46,994 nucleotides of DNA. Source: Chloroflexota bacterium (GTDB lineage: Bacteria; Chloroflexota; Anaerolineae; Anaerolineales; UBA11858). The stretch spans positions 1 to 46,994 of the forward strand of contig VGOC01000019.1 in the NCBI GenBank assembly GCA_016865865.1. Reading direction: 5' to 3'. This document shows, piece by piece, positions 34,036 to 42,892 of this stretch (positions are counted from its first letter, which is position 1; every line of letters begins with the position of its first letter). A program made the translations under genes and the position numbers. A model generated the notes under the pieces. The model saw nothing but the letters and a program-made list of their open reading frames with translations. It was not told the origin of the DNA and searched no databases.

Positions 34036-34836
34036 ATGATCAACAAACTTATCACTTTGGGTGAAACAGTCGAACTTGTGGAATCTGGGAAGATGCTGGC
34101 AATTGGTGGCATGACGCTGTACCGACGCCCTGTGGCTTTTGTGGTCGAGCTGCTGCGCCGGTTCCGTAAGACAGGCGAGCCGAAAGGGTTGACCCTCTTT
34201 GCCTTCACCGCCGGCTACGAGAGCGACCTGCTGGTCGGCGCGGAGATAATCGAGCGGGCCCGTTCCTGCTACTTCGGCCTGGAAATCTTCGGTCTCGCGC
34301 CGATGTTCACGTATCGCGCAAACCGGGGCGAGATCGAAATCATCGAAGAGTCCGAGGCCAGTCTGGCCTTTGGGCTGCGCGCCCAGATGGCCGGGATCGG
34401 CTTCATGCCGGGACGAGGCTGGTTGGGCACCGACCTGCCCAAACTGCGTCCGGACGTCCGCACCGTCGTTGATCCATATACCGGAGAGGAGTTGATCGCC
34501 TTCCCGGCCATCAAACCAGACGTTGCGGTCATCCACGCCCTGCGCGCCGACAAAGAGGGCAACGCCCAGATCGGCAAGAACAAAGGCGTGGACGAAGAAC
34601 TTGCACTTACCGCCGACACAGTCATCATCACTGCCGAGGAAATCGTCTCCGAACTCGAACAGGCTGATCTGATCGCCCCGCTCGTGGATGCGGTGGTTCA
34701 CACCCCAGGAGGCGCAGCCCCAACGTCATGCCATCCACTCTACGCCCTGGACGGGGAAGCCATCCTGACATACACCGAACAGGTCAGCGATCCAGCGTCC
34801 TGGAATGCGTATGTCGAGGGGCTTCATAAAATCTAA
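34036..34836 (+). CDS. Lone CoA-transferase family subunit A
   Basis: 266 residues from ATG 34036 (MINKLITLGETVELVESGKM). Same fold as the A subunit at 3038 (GKMLAIGGMTLYRRPVAF, IKPDVAVIHALRADKEGNAQ), but divergent, and no B subunit is adjacent. Either it pairs with a B subunit encoded elsewhere (perhaps that at 4016) or it has another role. Ten bp after the HAD gene, so likely co-transcribed. Confidence 0.82.
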   Translation: MINKLITLGETVELVESGKMLAIGGMTLYRRPVAFVVELLRRFRKTGEPKGLTLFAFTAGYESDLLVGAEIIERARSCYFGLEIFGLAPMFTYRANRGEIEIIEESEASLAFGLRAQMAGIGFMPGRGWLGTDLPKLRPDVRTVVDPYTGEELIAFPAIKPDVAVIHALRADKEGNAQIGKNKGVDEELALTADTVIITAEEIVSELEQADLIAPLVDAVVHTPGGAAPTSCHPLYALDGEAILTYTEQVSDPASWNAYVEGLHKI

Positions 34837-34837
34837 A

Positions 34838-34872
34838 TGTCGTTTATACATTCCTCCTACATGGCGTTTATA
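34838..34872. repeat. Direct repeat ATG(T/G)CGTTTATA before the S41 protease gene
   Basis: ATGTCGTTTATA (34838-34849) and ATGGCGTTTATA (34861-34872), 23 bp start to start, about two helical turns, upstream of the gene at 34922. Candidate regulator site; low certainty. Confidence 0.35.
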
Positions 34873-34921
34873 AAGCATTAATCTTCGTATGATAGGCTTA
34901 TGGCAACTTCAGGAGAATAGG

Positions 34922-36487
34922 ATGAAAAGAAGCGCAAGAATTCGTTTAGGAATTACCCTGATAATACTTTTATTGACTGGCGCTGCCCTGGCTTGCCAGG
35001 CGGTAACCCCGTTTACACCCCAGTTTGACTTTACCATCGAATTCGGCCAGCCAGATACCACCCCAACAGCTACGCCCACCCCCACCCAGCCACAAGCCGA
35101 GGAATTCCCCCCCGGGCATCCGACCATCGAAGCCAGAGAACCTGTGACGATTCCCTCCGGGGAATCGAGCGAACTTTTCGCTCCCTTCTGGGAAGCCTGG
35201 GATATTGTCCACGAGCAGTATGTGGATCAACCTGTGGATGACGAAGCGTTGATGAATGGGGCTATCCAGGGCATGCTGGGGGCCTTCGAGGAGGCCAATC
35301 CGACCACCTACGAAGCCCTGCCCGTGCCCGGCGGGGAGGATACCGGAACGCCACCGGAGATCGAGGAATTATTCGTTCCTTTCTGGGAGGCCTGGGCATT
35401 CGCCCATCACCCCGACGACCAGGCTTTGATGCGCGGCGCGATCAGCGGAATGCTGGATGCTTTAGGCGACCAGCACTCCTCCTACATGGACCCAGACGAA
35501 TTCATACAGGCCAATATCCCCCTCGATGGCACGTATGAGGGCATCGGCGCGTGGGTAGACCCCAACCGCGAATATCTGACCATCATCAGCCCAATGCCCG
35601 ACTCCCCGGCTGAAGAGGCGGGCCTGCTGCCCGACGATGAGGTCATCGCCGTTGATGGCGACGACATGACCGGCGTAGATGGTAACCTGGTCATCCGTCG
35701 CATCCTGGGGCCTGCCGGCACGAAGGTCGTTCTGACCATCCGGCGTGCGGGCGTGCAAGACCCCTTCGATGTCGAAATCATCCGCGCGGAGATCACCATC
35801 CCCAGCATCGAGTATCACATGATGGAGAACGATATCGCCTATGTGAAATTATTCAACTTCGGCGAGGATTCGCACCAGGATTTACGGAATGCGCTGGATG
35901 AACTTCTCGAACAGGAGCCGGTTGGACTGATCTTCGACCTGCGCAACAACGGCGGTGGGTACCTGGAGACGGCCATTGATGTCGTCTCGGAATTCATCGG
36001 CGAGGGCGTTGTGATGTACGAAGTATACGGCGACGGGCATCGGGATACCTATACGGCCAACGGCGATGGCCTGGCAACAGAGATACCGCTCGTCGTGCTG
36101 GTCAACGAGGGCACCGCTTCTGCTTCCGAGATCGTCTGCGGCGCTATTCAAGATTATGACCGCGCCCCCCTGGTCGGCGCGACTACCTTCGGCAAGGGGT
36201 CGGTGCAGAACTGGGTAGCCCTGAGCAACAATCAAGGCGCTGTGCGCATCACCATCGCCCGCTGGTTGACCCCCAACGAACAGCAAATCCATGAGGTTGG
36301 CCTGGAGCCAGATTATCCGCTGGCGGTAGTCTCCCAGGCAGCTATTGACGAGGGCTTCGATATCGAGTCCTTCGGCCTGCCCATGGATCAGATCGTCATC
36401 CTCGACGAGGAGGACATCCTGCAAGGCCGCGACCCGCAACTCGATAAAGCCGTAGAGGTGTTATTGGATCTAATACGTGAGAGATAG
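34922..36487 (+). CDS. S41 C-terminal processing peptidase, lipoprotein
   Basis: 521 residues from ATG 34922, with AGGAG 8 nt upstream. Lipoprotein signal ending LTGAALAC, then a Thr/Pro linker (about 45-60). An unusual tandem copy of the family's N-terminal helical segment follows (residues 84-131 and 149-194, both FWEAW..DDxALMxGAIxGML). PDZ domain about 205-290. Catalytic core with LRNNGGGYLETAIDVV, Ser in EGTASASEIVCGA (about 400) and Lys in TTFGKGSVQ (about 424). Cleaves C-termini of envelope proteins. A membrane metalloprotease gene follows after 2 bp. Confidence 0.93.
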   Translation: MKRSARIRLGITLIILLLTGAALACQAVTPFTPQFDFTIEFGQPDTTPTATPTPTQPQAEEFPPGHPTIEAREPVTIPSGESSELFAPFWEAWDIVHEQYVDQPVDDEALMNGAIQGMLGAFEEANPTTYEALPVPGGEDTGTPPEIEELFVPFWEAWAFAHHPDDQALMRGAISGMLDALGDQHSSYMDPDEFIQANIPLDGTYEGIGAWVDPNREYLTIISPMPDSPAEEAGLLPDDEVIAVDGDDMTGVDGNLVIRRILGPAGTKVVLTIRRAGVQDPFDVEIIRAEITIPSIEYHMMENDIAYVKLFNFGEDSHQDLRNALDELLEQEPVGLIFDLRNNGGGYLETAIDVVSEFIGEGVVMYEVYGDGHRDTYTANGDGLATEIPLVVLVNEGTASASEIVCGAIQDYDRAPLVGATTFGKGSVQNWVALSNNQGAVRITIARWLTPNEQQIHEVGLEPDYPLAVVSQAAIDEGFDIESFGLPMDQIVILDEEDILQGRDPQLDKAVEVLLDLIRER

Positions 36488-36489
36488 CT

Positions 36490-37188
36490 ATGTTCTTCTA
36501 TAACCCAACCTACCTACTTTTCATGGCGCCAGCCTTCATCCTGACAATGCTGGCGCAACTGTACGTCAACTCGACTTATCGTAGATGGCAAAGAGTGCCA
36601 GTCAGCAGCCGGATGAGCGGCGCGGAAGCCGCAGCCCACCTGACCCGATACGCGGGCCTCTATGGCATAGAGATTCGGGGCACACGCGGCCGCCTCAGCG
36701 ATCACTATGACCCACGCTCCAAAGTGCTCAAGCTCTCGCAAGGCGTCTATCAGGGCAATTCGGTGGCTTCTCTGGCAGTCGCCGCTCACGAGCTTGGTCA
36801 TGCCATGCAAGATCAGGCTGAATATACCCCCCTACGTTTCCGCAGTATGTTGGCGCCGGTGGTCAATATCGGCTCGTACCTGGGCTGGATTCTGATTATG
36901 ATCGGCCTGTTGCTCAGGTTGACCGATCTGGCCTGGCTGGGGGTTTTTGTCTTCTCCGGGGGAGCGCTGTTCTCCCTGGCGACTCTGCCCGTGGAGTTGA
37001 ACGCCTCCTCGCGCGCCAGGGCGTTGTTGACCAACTCAGGGCTGATACGCACCGAGGAGGAAAAGCGCGGCGTCAACGCCGTACTCAACGCCGCCGCGCT
37101 GACGTATGTCGCCGCCCTCTTCACCGCAATCCTGCAATTGCTCTATTGGACTTCCCTGGTGGCCGGGATAGGCAGCAGGAGAAGGTAG
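36490..37188 (+). CDS. Membrane zinc metallopeptidase, YugP family
   Basis: 232 residues. N-terminal helix (LLFMAPAFILTMLAQLYV), then soluble SGAEAAAHLTRYAGL and HYDPRSKVLKLS, zinc motif VAAHELGHAMQD (about residue 100), then two helices and a C-terminal helix. This order is typical of the YugP (DUF232) family, whose substrates are poorly known. Two bp after the S41 protease, so the two envelope proteases are very likely one operon. Confidence 0.92.
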   Translation: MFFYNPTYLLFMAPAFILTMLAQLYVNSTYRRWQRVPVSSRMSGAEAAAHLTRYAGLYGIEIRGTRGRLSDHYDPRSKVLKLSQGVYQGNSVASLAVAAHELGHAMQDQAEYTPLRFRSMLAPVVNIGSYLGWILIMIGLLLRLTDLAWLGVFVFSGGALFSLATLPVELNASSRARALLTNSGLIRTEEEKRGVNAVLNAAALTYVAALFTAILQLLYWTSLVAGIGSRRR

Positions 37189-37197
37189 GAGGCTGCC

Positions 37198-37824
37198 ATG
37201 TCGAACGTATATGCATCCAGACATCCGCTCGTCGCCCACAAGGTGACCCGGCTGCGGGAAAAAAATACGTTATCGAAACAATTCCGCGAACTCATACGCG
37301 AGGTCTCCGCCCTGCTGACTTACGAAGCCACCGCCGATCTGCTGGTTGCGCCGCGCGACGTCGAAACGCCCCTGGCTAAAACCACGGGCTACGAATTGAA
37401 AGAACCCATCGGCCTGGTTCCCATTCTGCGGGCTGGATTGGGGATGGTCGAAGGCGTCTGGGGCCTGATGCCCAGCGCCGAGGTCTGGCATATTGGGCTA
37501 TACCGCGACGAACGCACCCTCAAGCCGGTATCCTACTACAACAGACTGCCTATCGCGCCCACGGTCTCGGTCTGTCTGATCCTGGACCCGATGCTGGCTA
37601 CCGGTGGATCGGCTGTGGCGACGGTGGATATCCTGAAAAATTGGGGGGTAAACAAAATTAAGTTCGTGGGGATTCTGGCAGCCCCCGAGGGGATTGCTGC
37701 TCTCCAGGAGGCCCATCCCGATGTACCCATCCACATCGCCGCCATAGATGACCATCTGAACGATGTCGGTTATATCATCCCTGGCCTGGGCGATGCGGGA
37801 GACAGGCAGTTTGGGACGGGGTGA
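37198..37824 (+). CDS. upp: Uracil phosphoribosyltransferase
   Basis: 208 residues, the exact family length. Salvages uracil with PRPP to [35 protein letters not shown] and the PRPP loop [13 protein letters not shown] are all present, and the C-terminus [11 protein letters not shown] ends as in E. coli Upp. GGAGG lies 5 nt before the ATG. Starts 9 bp after the YugP gene. Confidence 0.96.
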   Translation: MSNVYASRHPLVAHKVTRLREKNTLSKQFRELIREVSALLTYEATADLLVAPRDVETPLAKTTGYELKEPIGLVPILRAGLGMVEGVWGLMPSAEVWHIGLYRDERTLKPVSYYNRLPIAPTVSVCLILDPMLATGGSAVATVDILKNWGVNKIKFVGILAAPEGIAALQEAHPDVPIHIAAIDDHLNDVGYIIPGLGDAGDRQFGTG

Positions 37825-37833
37825 GGGAGAATT

Positions 37834-37889
37834 GTGGAGGTTGGAGGTTGGATATTGGAGGTTGGAGACTGGTTATTGGATATTAGACG
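37834..37889. repeat. Heptanucleotide tandem repeat, about eight units
   Basis: Units in exact 7-bp register: GTGGAGG, TTGGAGG, TTGGATA, TTGGAGG, TTGGAGA, CTGGTTA, TTGGATA, TTAGACG. Lies between convergent upp and the M50 gene, and the last unit contains the M50 stop codon. Related to 33317-33344. Confidence 0.8.
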
Positions 37890-38641
37890 ACTTCCAGTCG
37901 GAAGATGCGGCTGAGGAGGCGGTGGACGAAGAGGGTTGGCACCAGCACGACAAGATGGACAGCGGCGCTCATGGCTAAGACGACTGCCGAGGCTCGCAGG
38001 GCTTCGTCGAGCAGTGGCGCCACATGCTCCAACATCCATAGCCCGATGCCGACCAGGATTCCCAACCCAAGAAGCAAGGCAACCACAATAATCAACGGCA
38101 GCCAGGCGCGCCGGTCTGTGTTCGAGGGTAACATGGTGCTGCTGACCACCACGATCAGGTAAAACCACAACCAGAAATCTGGACGATGGAATACCAGGGA
38201 GAAACTATTCATAGCGGTCGCAAGGTCCAGGCTCGACAAAGCCTCCCATAACGACAGCAATCCCAGGCGGGTTCTTCCAGCATAGGCCACGAACAAGCCA
38301 CCTGTGATCAACGGCGCAGCCCCGATCAAGGCATCTCGAAAGATGTCGGCCGAGGCTGTTTCGACGTAACCCAGTAATAGACGGCCATCCTCTAAACGCC
38401 GTGGGACCAGGGAGAAGCGTCCGGTGCGCACGCCCAGGAGTTTTGCGGTCAGGTAGTGGCTGACTTCGTGTAGCAAAACGCCTGGAAGAAAGATCAACGA
38501 AAAAATCGCCAGGGCAATCTCCGCCCGGCGAGTCAGCAAGAAAAAGACAGCCTGGATTTCACGATGCAAAGCTCGCTGGAGAAAGATCAGAGGGATCAGC
38601 GCCAGCAGAACCCATCGAAGGCCGTCGAGTTGTGTCAGCAT
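37883..38641 (-). CDS. M50-like membrane metalloprotease
   Basis: 252 residues, six or seven membrane helices. The motif LLHEVSHYLTAKLLGV (about residue 57) is the HExxH within a helix that characterises site-2-type proteases. The second conserved Asp motif of S2P enzymes is not obvious, so proteolytic activity is uncertain. The C-terminus is shaped by the adjacent heptamer repeat. Separated from tpiA by a strong hairpin. Confidence 0.8.
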   Translation of the reverse strand: MLTQLDGLRWVLLALIPLIFLQRALHREIQAVFFLLTRRAEIALAIFSLIFLPGVLLHEVSHYLTAKLLGVRTGRFSLVPRRLEDGRLLLGYVETASADIFRDALIGAAPLITGGLFVAYAGRTRLGLLSLWEALSSLDLATAMNSFSLVFHRPDFWLWFYLIVVVSSTMLPSNTDRRAWLPLIIVVALLLGLGILVGIGLWMLEHVAPLLDEALRASAVVLAMSAAVHLVVLVPTLFVHRLLSRIFRLEVV

Positions 38642-38654
38642 TAGTCAGTCAGCA

Positions 38655-38687
38655 AGGTGGGGTGCATCTTCAAGCTGCACCCCACCT
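38655..38687. terminator. Hairpin between tpiA and M50 gene
   Basis: Perfect 12-bp stem AGGTGGGGTGCA / TGCACCCCACCT with 9-nt loop, 7 nt past the tpiA stop. Only a weak T-run follows on the minus strand, so it may be a terminator, an mRNA-stabilising stem, or both. Confidence 0.6.
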
Positions 38688-38693
38688 GAACGT

Positions 38694-39455
38694 TTAAGCT
38701 CCAGCAGCAGCTCTGGCTATCGCGGCGAATGATTCCGCCTTCAGGCTTGCGCCGCCGACGAGCGCGCCGTCAATATCCGATTGGGAGAAGAAGCCAGCCG
38801 CATTCTCGGGTGTGACGGAGCCGCCATATTGGATGCGAATCCCCTGGGCGACCTCATCGCCGAACATTTCAGTCAGAGCAGGTCGCACCACGTCCCGATG
38901 GATCGCGTTGGCATCCTCCGCTGTAGCTGCCAGACCAGTGCCAATCGCCCAGACAGGCTCGTAGGCGATCACTAATCGAGCGCCCTCCTCGGGCGTCAGA
39001 TCAGCCAGCCCCTCGCGCGTCTGCCGGGAGACCACTTCGGCGGTTTTCCCAGCCCTGTTCTCCTCGAGCGATTCGCCAATACACACAATCGGAGTCAGGC
39101 CATGCGTCAGGGCAGCCTTCACCTTGAGATTGACGGTCTCGTCCGTCTCGCCGAAATATTGACGCCGCTCGGAGTGGCCGATGATGACATACTGGCACAA
39201 CTCCGCCACCATGCGCGGGGACAATTCCCCGGTATATGCGCCGTTCTCTTGCCAATACATATTCTGAGCGCCGAGACCAACTCCTGTGCCTTCCAATAGC
39301 CTGGCGGCTATGGGCAGCGCCGTCGCCGGCGGACAAACCGCCCGATCTATGTCCTCAAGGGGTTTAAGGGCCAGCAAGAGTTCTGTTATCAACTGGCGAG
39401 CTTCGGAAATGGTCTTATTCATCTTCCAGTTGCCAGCCACGAATTTTCTACGCAT
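38694..39455 (-). CDS. tpiA: Triosephosphate isomerase
   Basis: 253 residues. Interconverts DHAP and glyceraldehyde 3-phosphate. AGNWKMNKT (catalytic Asn/Lys), IIGHSERRQYFGE (catalytic His) and VIAYEPVWAIGTG (catalytic Glu) are present, and GGSVTPENA binds phosphate. Starts 8 bp after the Ser/Thr kinase gene, so it shares that transcript. Confidence 0.97.
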   Translation of the reverse strand: MRRKFVAGNWKMNKTISEARQLITELLLALKPLEDIDRAVCPPATALPIAARLLEGTGVGLGAQNMYWQENGAYTGELSPRMVAELCQYVIIGHSERRQYFGETDETVNLKVKAALTHGLTPIVCIGESLEENRAGKTAEVVSRQTREGLADLTPEEGARLVIAYEPVWAIGTGLAATAEDANAIHRDVVRPALTEMFGDEVAQGIRIQYGGSVTPENAAGFFSQSDIDGALVGGASLKAESFAAIARAAAGA

Positions 39456-39463
39456 CCTTCACC

Positions 39464-41890
39464 TCAATGACCGAATTTATTGATCATGAGACGCGCTTGC
39501 TTGTGCACCCAGAAAGGCGCCCCATCATCTTTCACTAAAGCGTTCCACAATTCCAGGGCGGTTTTATCATCGCCAAAGATGGATGTAATTTCCGCATCCA
39601 GCAAAACCACTTCAGGCGAGTCTGGATATTGTTCCTTGAGTACATCGAGCCTGTATTTTGCTACTTCCCTATCCTGATTGTGCAAAATATTGCGGATGCG
39701 GGCGATCTCCATCATCATGGGATCGAGACTACCCTCGAGTGTTTCGAGATGCGTGAGCGCTTCCTCTTCCACCGAACCCAGGTACATGGCCTCCGCGATG
39801 CGTTCTGAGACGTTCTCATAATTCGGATCACCCGAGAGTTGAGCTACAGCCACGTACAAATCCACCGCGTACAGATAGACGCCATATTTCGCCAGGATAT
39901 CCCCACCGCGCAGGTAAACAGCCGGATCATTCCCAGAGATGTCCAACGCCCTGCGTATCTCTGTTTCGACCTGATCGTATTTTTTCGCGGCCAACAAGGC
40001 TTCTACGAGATCCAACTGCGCCCAGGGATCGTCGGGTCGCAGAGCTACAGCCGCCTGAGCCTCTTTCACACTCATCGCAGGCGCTGGCGTTATCTCGCCT
40101 TGCCGGTAAGCATAGATCCCTTCGATAATGAAATCTCTTATCCAGCCTGGCGTGTCATCAGAGCTAAGCAACGCATCGAGGATTTCAGCCGCCTCCCTGA
40201 CCCTGCCCTGGACGTTATACACCTCCGCCTGAACCAATTGCGCTGCCGGGGAATCAATGCTCCTGTCCCCAATACTATCGAGGACATCTTGCGCCCGTTC
40301 TGCGGATTCATTGAACAGCAGATAGCGCGCTTTGAGCACCTGCTCGAATAGTTCATCCACTTCCGCCACATCAGGGAGTGGGACGGCATCCGCCGCTTCT
40401 GGGAGCGAGGAGGCTGTGAATGCAGCCTTGTGGAAATTATCCATTTGCCCGCTCATCAGTTCCGGGTGTTGTTGGAACAAGTCCATATACACCTGGGTGG
40501 CGCTAATCCATTGCTCCGCCTCCATGAAAATCTCAGCGGCCATGAGATAGATATCTGGGGAGCCTTTACCAAGATCAATCGCCTTCCATAACGCCTCCCC
40601 ACCGGGTTGGGGTTGACCGGCATCGAAGCAGGCTTTTCCCAGCTCGAGATAGGCATTGGGGTCATCCGGATTCTCCGCCACCCTTTGCCTGGCGAGGCTG
40701 ATGGGATCATCGCCTTGTACTTCGAACGGTGTTTGGGTAGACAAGGCTGCTGTCGCCGCAACGGTTCGCGTCGCGGTCGCCGCCTGCTGCTTTTGACGTC
40801 TGTCTATCGCTGCCAGAGTCAGCAGACAACAGAAAACCAGAACAACGCCAGCCAGGACGATCTGCCACCAGCGAACGCGTTTCATGAATGGCTTTTTCTT
40901 CTTTACAGCTTCTACAGGCAATGCTGGAGAGGCGGCTGCGCCAGGAAGTTGCTCGGCTAGCAGCTCTTCTTCGAGAAGAGCCACAGCCTCCTGCCCGGTC
41001 ACTGGCTGCATCGGGGCCGCGCTCACGGCGGCGGGTTGGGCGCCTACTCCCCAAGAAGCCTCGGCTTCTCCGAACGCCTGGGAAAAAGCCTCGACGAACG
41101 AGGTAATATCCTCGAACCGATCTGGACGCTCCTTGGCCAGAGCCTTCAGCAAAACCCTCTCGATGGATTCGGGCACATTGGCGTTGATATCGCGCGGCAA
41201 TGGCAGCGGGGAATAGATATGATCGTGGATGATCGAAAAAGGCGTATCGGCGCTGAAGGGTACCTGCCCTACGATCAGCTCATAGAGCATAACGCCGAAT
41301 GAATAGATATCCGTGCCCTCATCGAGTTCCCTGACCCCCATGGCCTGCTCGGGTGAGATGTATTGAGGTGTGCCAATCATCATATCGCCCGAGATCGTCG
41401 ATTCACCTGCCTGGGCGATGCGCGCCATCCCGAAATCAGCCAGATAGATTTGTCCGTCATCGGATAACAATACATTGGAGGGTTTCACGTCCCGGTGAAG
41501 GATTCCCCTTCCGTGAGCGTAGGTCAACCCAGCTCCGACAGCCTTCACGATTCGAAGGATCTGATCTTGCGGGATGCCGTCGCGCACCAGGCGGGCTTTC
41601 AGAGTCTCCCCCTCGATGAATTTCATCACCAGGTAAGGTCGTCCCTCGTGCTCGGCGGCGTCATAGATGGGCACGATGTTGGGATGTTCGAGTTTCGCCA
41701 CCACCCGCGCCTCGCGTTGAAAACGCGCGAGGAAATTGGGATCTTCCAAGAAAGCGGGGTGCAAAGCCTTGATCGCCACATAGCGGTCCAAAGCCGGGTG
41801 ATAAGCCTTGTAGACCGTCGCCATTCCCCCACGACCTAATTTTTCGATAATCCGATAAGGGCCGACGTTCTCCCCAACGATAAAGGGCAT
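39464..41890 (-). CDS. Membrane Ser/Thr protein kinase with extracellular TPR domain
   Basis: 808 residues. Hanks-type kinase domain 10-270: GRGGMATVY glycine loop, VAIKALHP Lys, HRDVKPSNVLL catalytic loop, ADFGMAR and GTPQYISPEQ activation segment. An Ala/Glu-rich juxtamembrane region precedes one membrane helix near 343-363. The external part is about 430 residues of TPR-like helices (AYLELGKACFDAGQPQPGGE and similar). Architecture as in PknB-type sensors but with TPRs instead of PASTA repeats. GGAG precedes the ATG. Co-transcribed with tpiA; a MITE lies 41 bp upstream. Confidence 0.94.
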   Translation of the reverse strand: MPFIVGENVGPYRIIEKLGRGGMATVYKAYHPALDRYVAIKALHPAFLEDPNFLARFQREARVVAKLEHPNIVPIYDAAEHEGRPYLVMKFIEGETLKARLVRDGIPQDQILRIVKAVGAGLTYAHGRGILHRDVKPSNVLLSDDGQIYLADFGMARIAQAGESTISGDMMIGTPQYISPEQAMGVRELDEGTDIYSFGVMLYELIVGQVPFSADTPFSIIHDHIYSPLPLPRDINANVPESIERVLLKALAKERPDRFEDITSFVEAFSQAFGEAEASWGVGAQPAAVSAAPMQPVTGQEAVALLEEELLAEQLPGAAASPALPVEAVKKKKPFMKRVRWWQIVLAGVVLVFCCLLTLAAIDRRQKQQAATATRTVAATAALSTQTPFEVQGDDPISLARQRVAENPDDPNAYLELGKACFDAGQPQPGGEALWKAIDLGKGSPDIYLMAAEIFMEAEQWISATQVYMDLFQQHPELMSGQMDNFHKAAFTASSLPEAADAVPLPDVAEVDELFEQVLKARYLLFNESAERAQDVLDSIGDRSIDSPAAQLVQAEVYNVQGRVREAAEILDALLSSDDTPGWIRDFIIEGIYAYRQGEITPAPAMSVKEAQAAVALRPDDPWAQLDLVEALLAAKKYDQVETEIRRALDISGNDPAVYLRGGDILAKYGVYLYAVDLYVAVAQLSGDPNYENVSERIAEAMYLGSVEEEALTHLETLEGSLDPMMMEIARIRNILHNQDREVAKYRLDVLKEQYPDSPEVVLLDAEITSIFGDDKTALELWNALVKDDGAPFWVHKQARLMINKFGH

Positions 41891-41931
41891 AGTCTATCTC
41901 CTAATTACTGGCCTCAAAAGCTACTTGAAGA

Positions 41932-42043
41932 GTAACTGCTCAGCCATCGAACGGATTAGCCCGAAAAAAGGGTGTGCGAAGGGGGCTGCGCCCCCTTCGC
42001 ACACCCTTTTTTCGGGAACTTCCCCGTTTGGCTGAGTAGTTAC
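41932..42043. mobile_element. 112-bp hairpin MITE, copy D, near-perfect target duplication
   Basis: Flanks CTTGAAGA (41924-41931) and CTCGAAGA (42044-42051) match 7/8. Ends, 27-bp stem and length are as in copy B, but the apical loop is TGC instead of GCA, that is, inverted. The element lies between the kinase gene and the PIN toxin gene, both on the minus strand. Its terminal bases provide the toxin stop codon. Confidence 0.9.
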
Positions 42044-42492
42044 CTCGAAGATAATACTTCACCGACATGATGCACCCAAGGCATGTCATTCGCCTGCGCA
42101 ACACGATAGAGTTTTTTGTCTGCTGTCCAAAGATCACACTTCATTGACTCAGCCAATGCCATGTAATAGCTATCATATGAAGCAGCGCGTTTCAGACGCA
42201 CGGTCAAATCGAAGGCACGTTGGTTGTGGATATCTTCAGGGAAGATCAATTGCACACCCAACGCCCACAAAAGCGCCAGGATCTGCCTTGCTTCATCTTG
42301 GTCAATCAAACCGAAATGGACAGCTTTACACACACTGGAAGTAGTTTCGTATGCCCATAAATCTGGGGCGATGAATTGCTTTCTTGCGCGCTTTAATTCA
42401 TCAGCAACTACTAATGATGCTTCCTGGAAAGGATGATCTAAAAGCATGCTCAGGCTAAAACTGGCATCAATCACTACCGGCAATCCAAGCAT
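42040..42492 (-). CDS. PIN-domain toxin (VapC-like)
   Basis: 150 residues from ATG 42492. PIN ribonuclease fold with acidic residues in VVIDASFSLSM, WAYETTSSV, ASYDSYYMALAES and CDLWTADKKLYR. Predicted Mg-dependent RNase inhibiting translation when free. The start overlaps the antitoxin gene by 26 bp. The end is altered: TAA comes from the terminus of the MITE at 41932-42043. Rejoining the pre-insertion sequence would give a tail VLSSSSF instead of VLSSR, so only the last few residues changed. Confidence 0.88.
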   Translation of the reverse strand: MLGLPVVIDASFSLSMLLDHPFQEASLVVADELKRARKQFIAPDLWAYETTSSVCKAVHFGLIDQDEARQILALLWALGVQLIFPEDIHNQRAFDLTVRLKRAASYDSYYMALAESMKCDLWTADKKLYRVAQANDMPWVHHVGEVLSSR

Positions 42493-42790
42493 GGCGATCC
42501 TCCAGATCAACACGATTAGCTTCCCAAAAAGCAGCAAAATCTATGGCGTTTTTCCCTCTGCGTTTTGCGATTCCAGCGACTAGAGATTCGGCGCGTTCTT
42601 TCCATTCTTCCCAATCTGCCAGGGAAGCCATATTCGATTGCTGCAATTTCTTATAATCGTCCATGCTGACCAGTGCTGCCTTTGGTAGGCCACGGGAAGT
42701 CAAGATAATCCGTTCCTCGCCGAACGCCACCCGGTTGACGAGCCTTGAAATGTCTCGTTTGACTTGTCCGATGCTGAAATAATTATTCAT
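42467..42790 (-). CDS. Phd/YefM-type antitoxin
   Basis: 107 residues. The N-terminal DNA-binding and dimer domain is NNYFSIGQVKRDISRLVNRV, GEERIILTSRGLPKAALVSM and DDYKKLQ, typical of Phd/YefM. The acidic and basic C-terminal part (about 55-107) would wrap the PIN toxin encoded next. Expected to repress its own promoter through the inverted repeat 21 bp upstream. Confidence 0.88.
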   Translation of the reverse strand: MNNYFSIGQVKRDISRLVNRVAFGEERIILTSRGLPKAALVSMDDYKKLQQSNMASLADWEEWKERAESLVAGIAKRRGKNAIDFAAFWEANRVDLEDRHAWIAGSD

Positions 42791-42810
42791 GAAGTTCTCT
42801 CTTTCGATAA

Positions 42811-42861
42811 TTGTAATATCCTGACAATATCCATATTACAATATCCGAAGAACTACGTCAA
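42811..42861 (-). promoter_or_regulatory. Toxin-antitoxin promoter and operator
   Basis: On the minus strand TTGACG (42856-42861), 17-nt spacer, TAATAT (42833-42838). A perfect 9-bp inverted repeat TTGTAATAT / ATATTACAA (42811-42841) covers the -10, and AATATCC occurs three times in the region. This is the expected layout for antitoxin autorepression. Confidence 0.75.
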
Positions 42862-42892
42862 GTAAACACCTGGCGAATAAAGAGATAGCTAC

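Noticed and set aside
33317-37889. CRISPR array
   Set aside because: The repeats are 7-bp units without spacers, and no cas genes are present.
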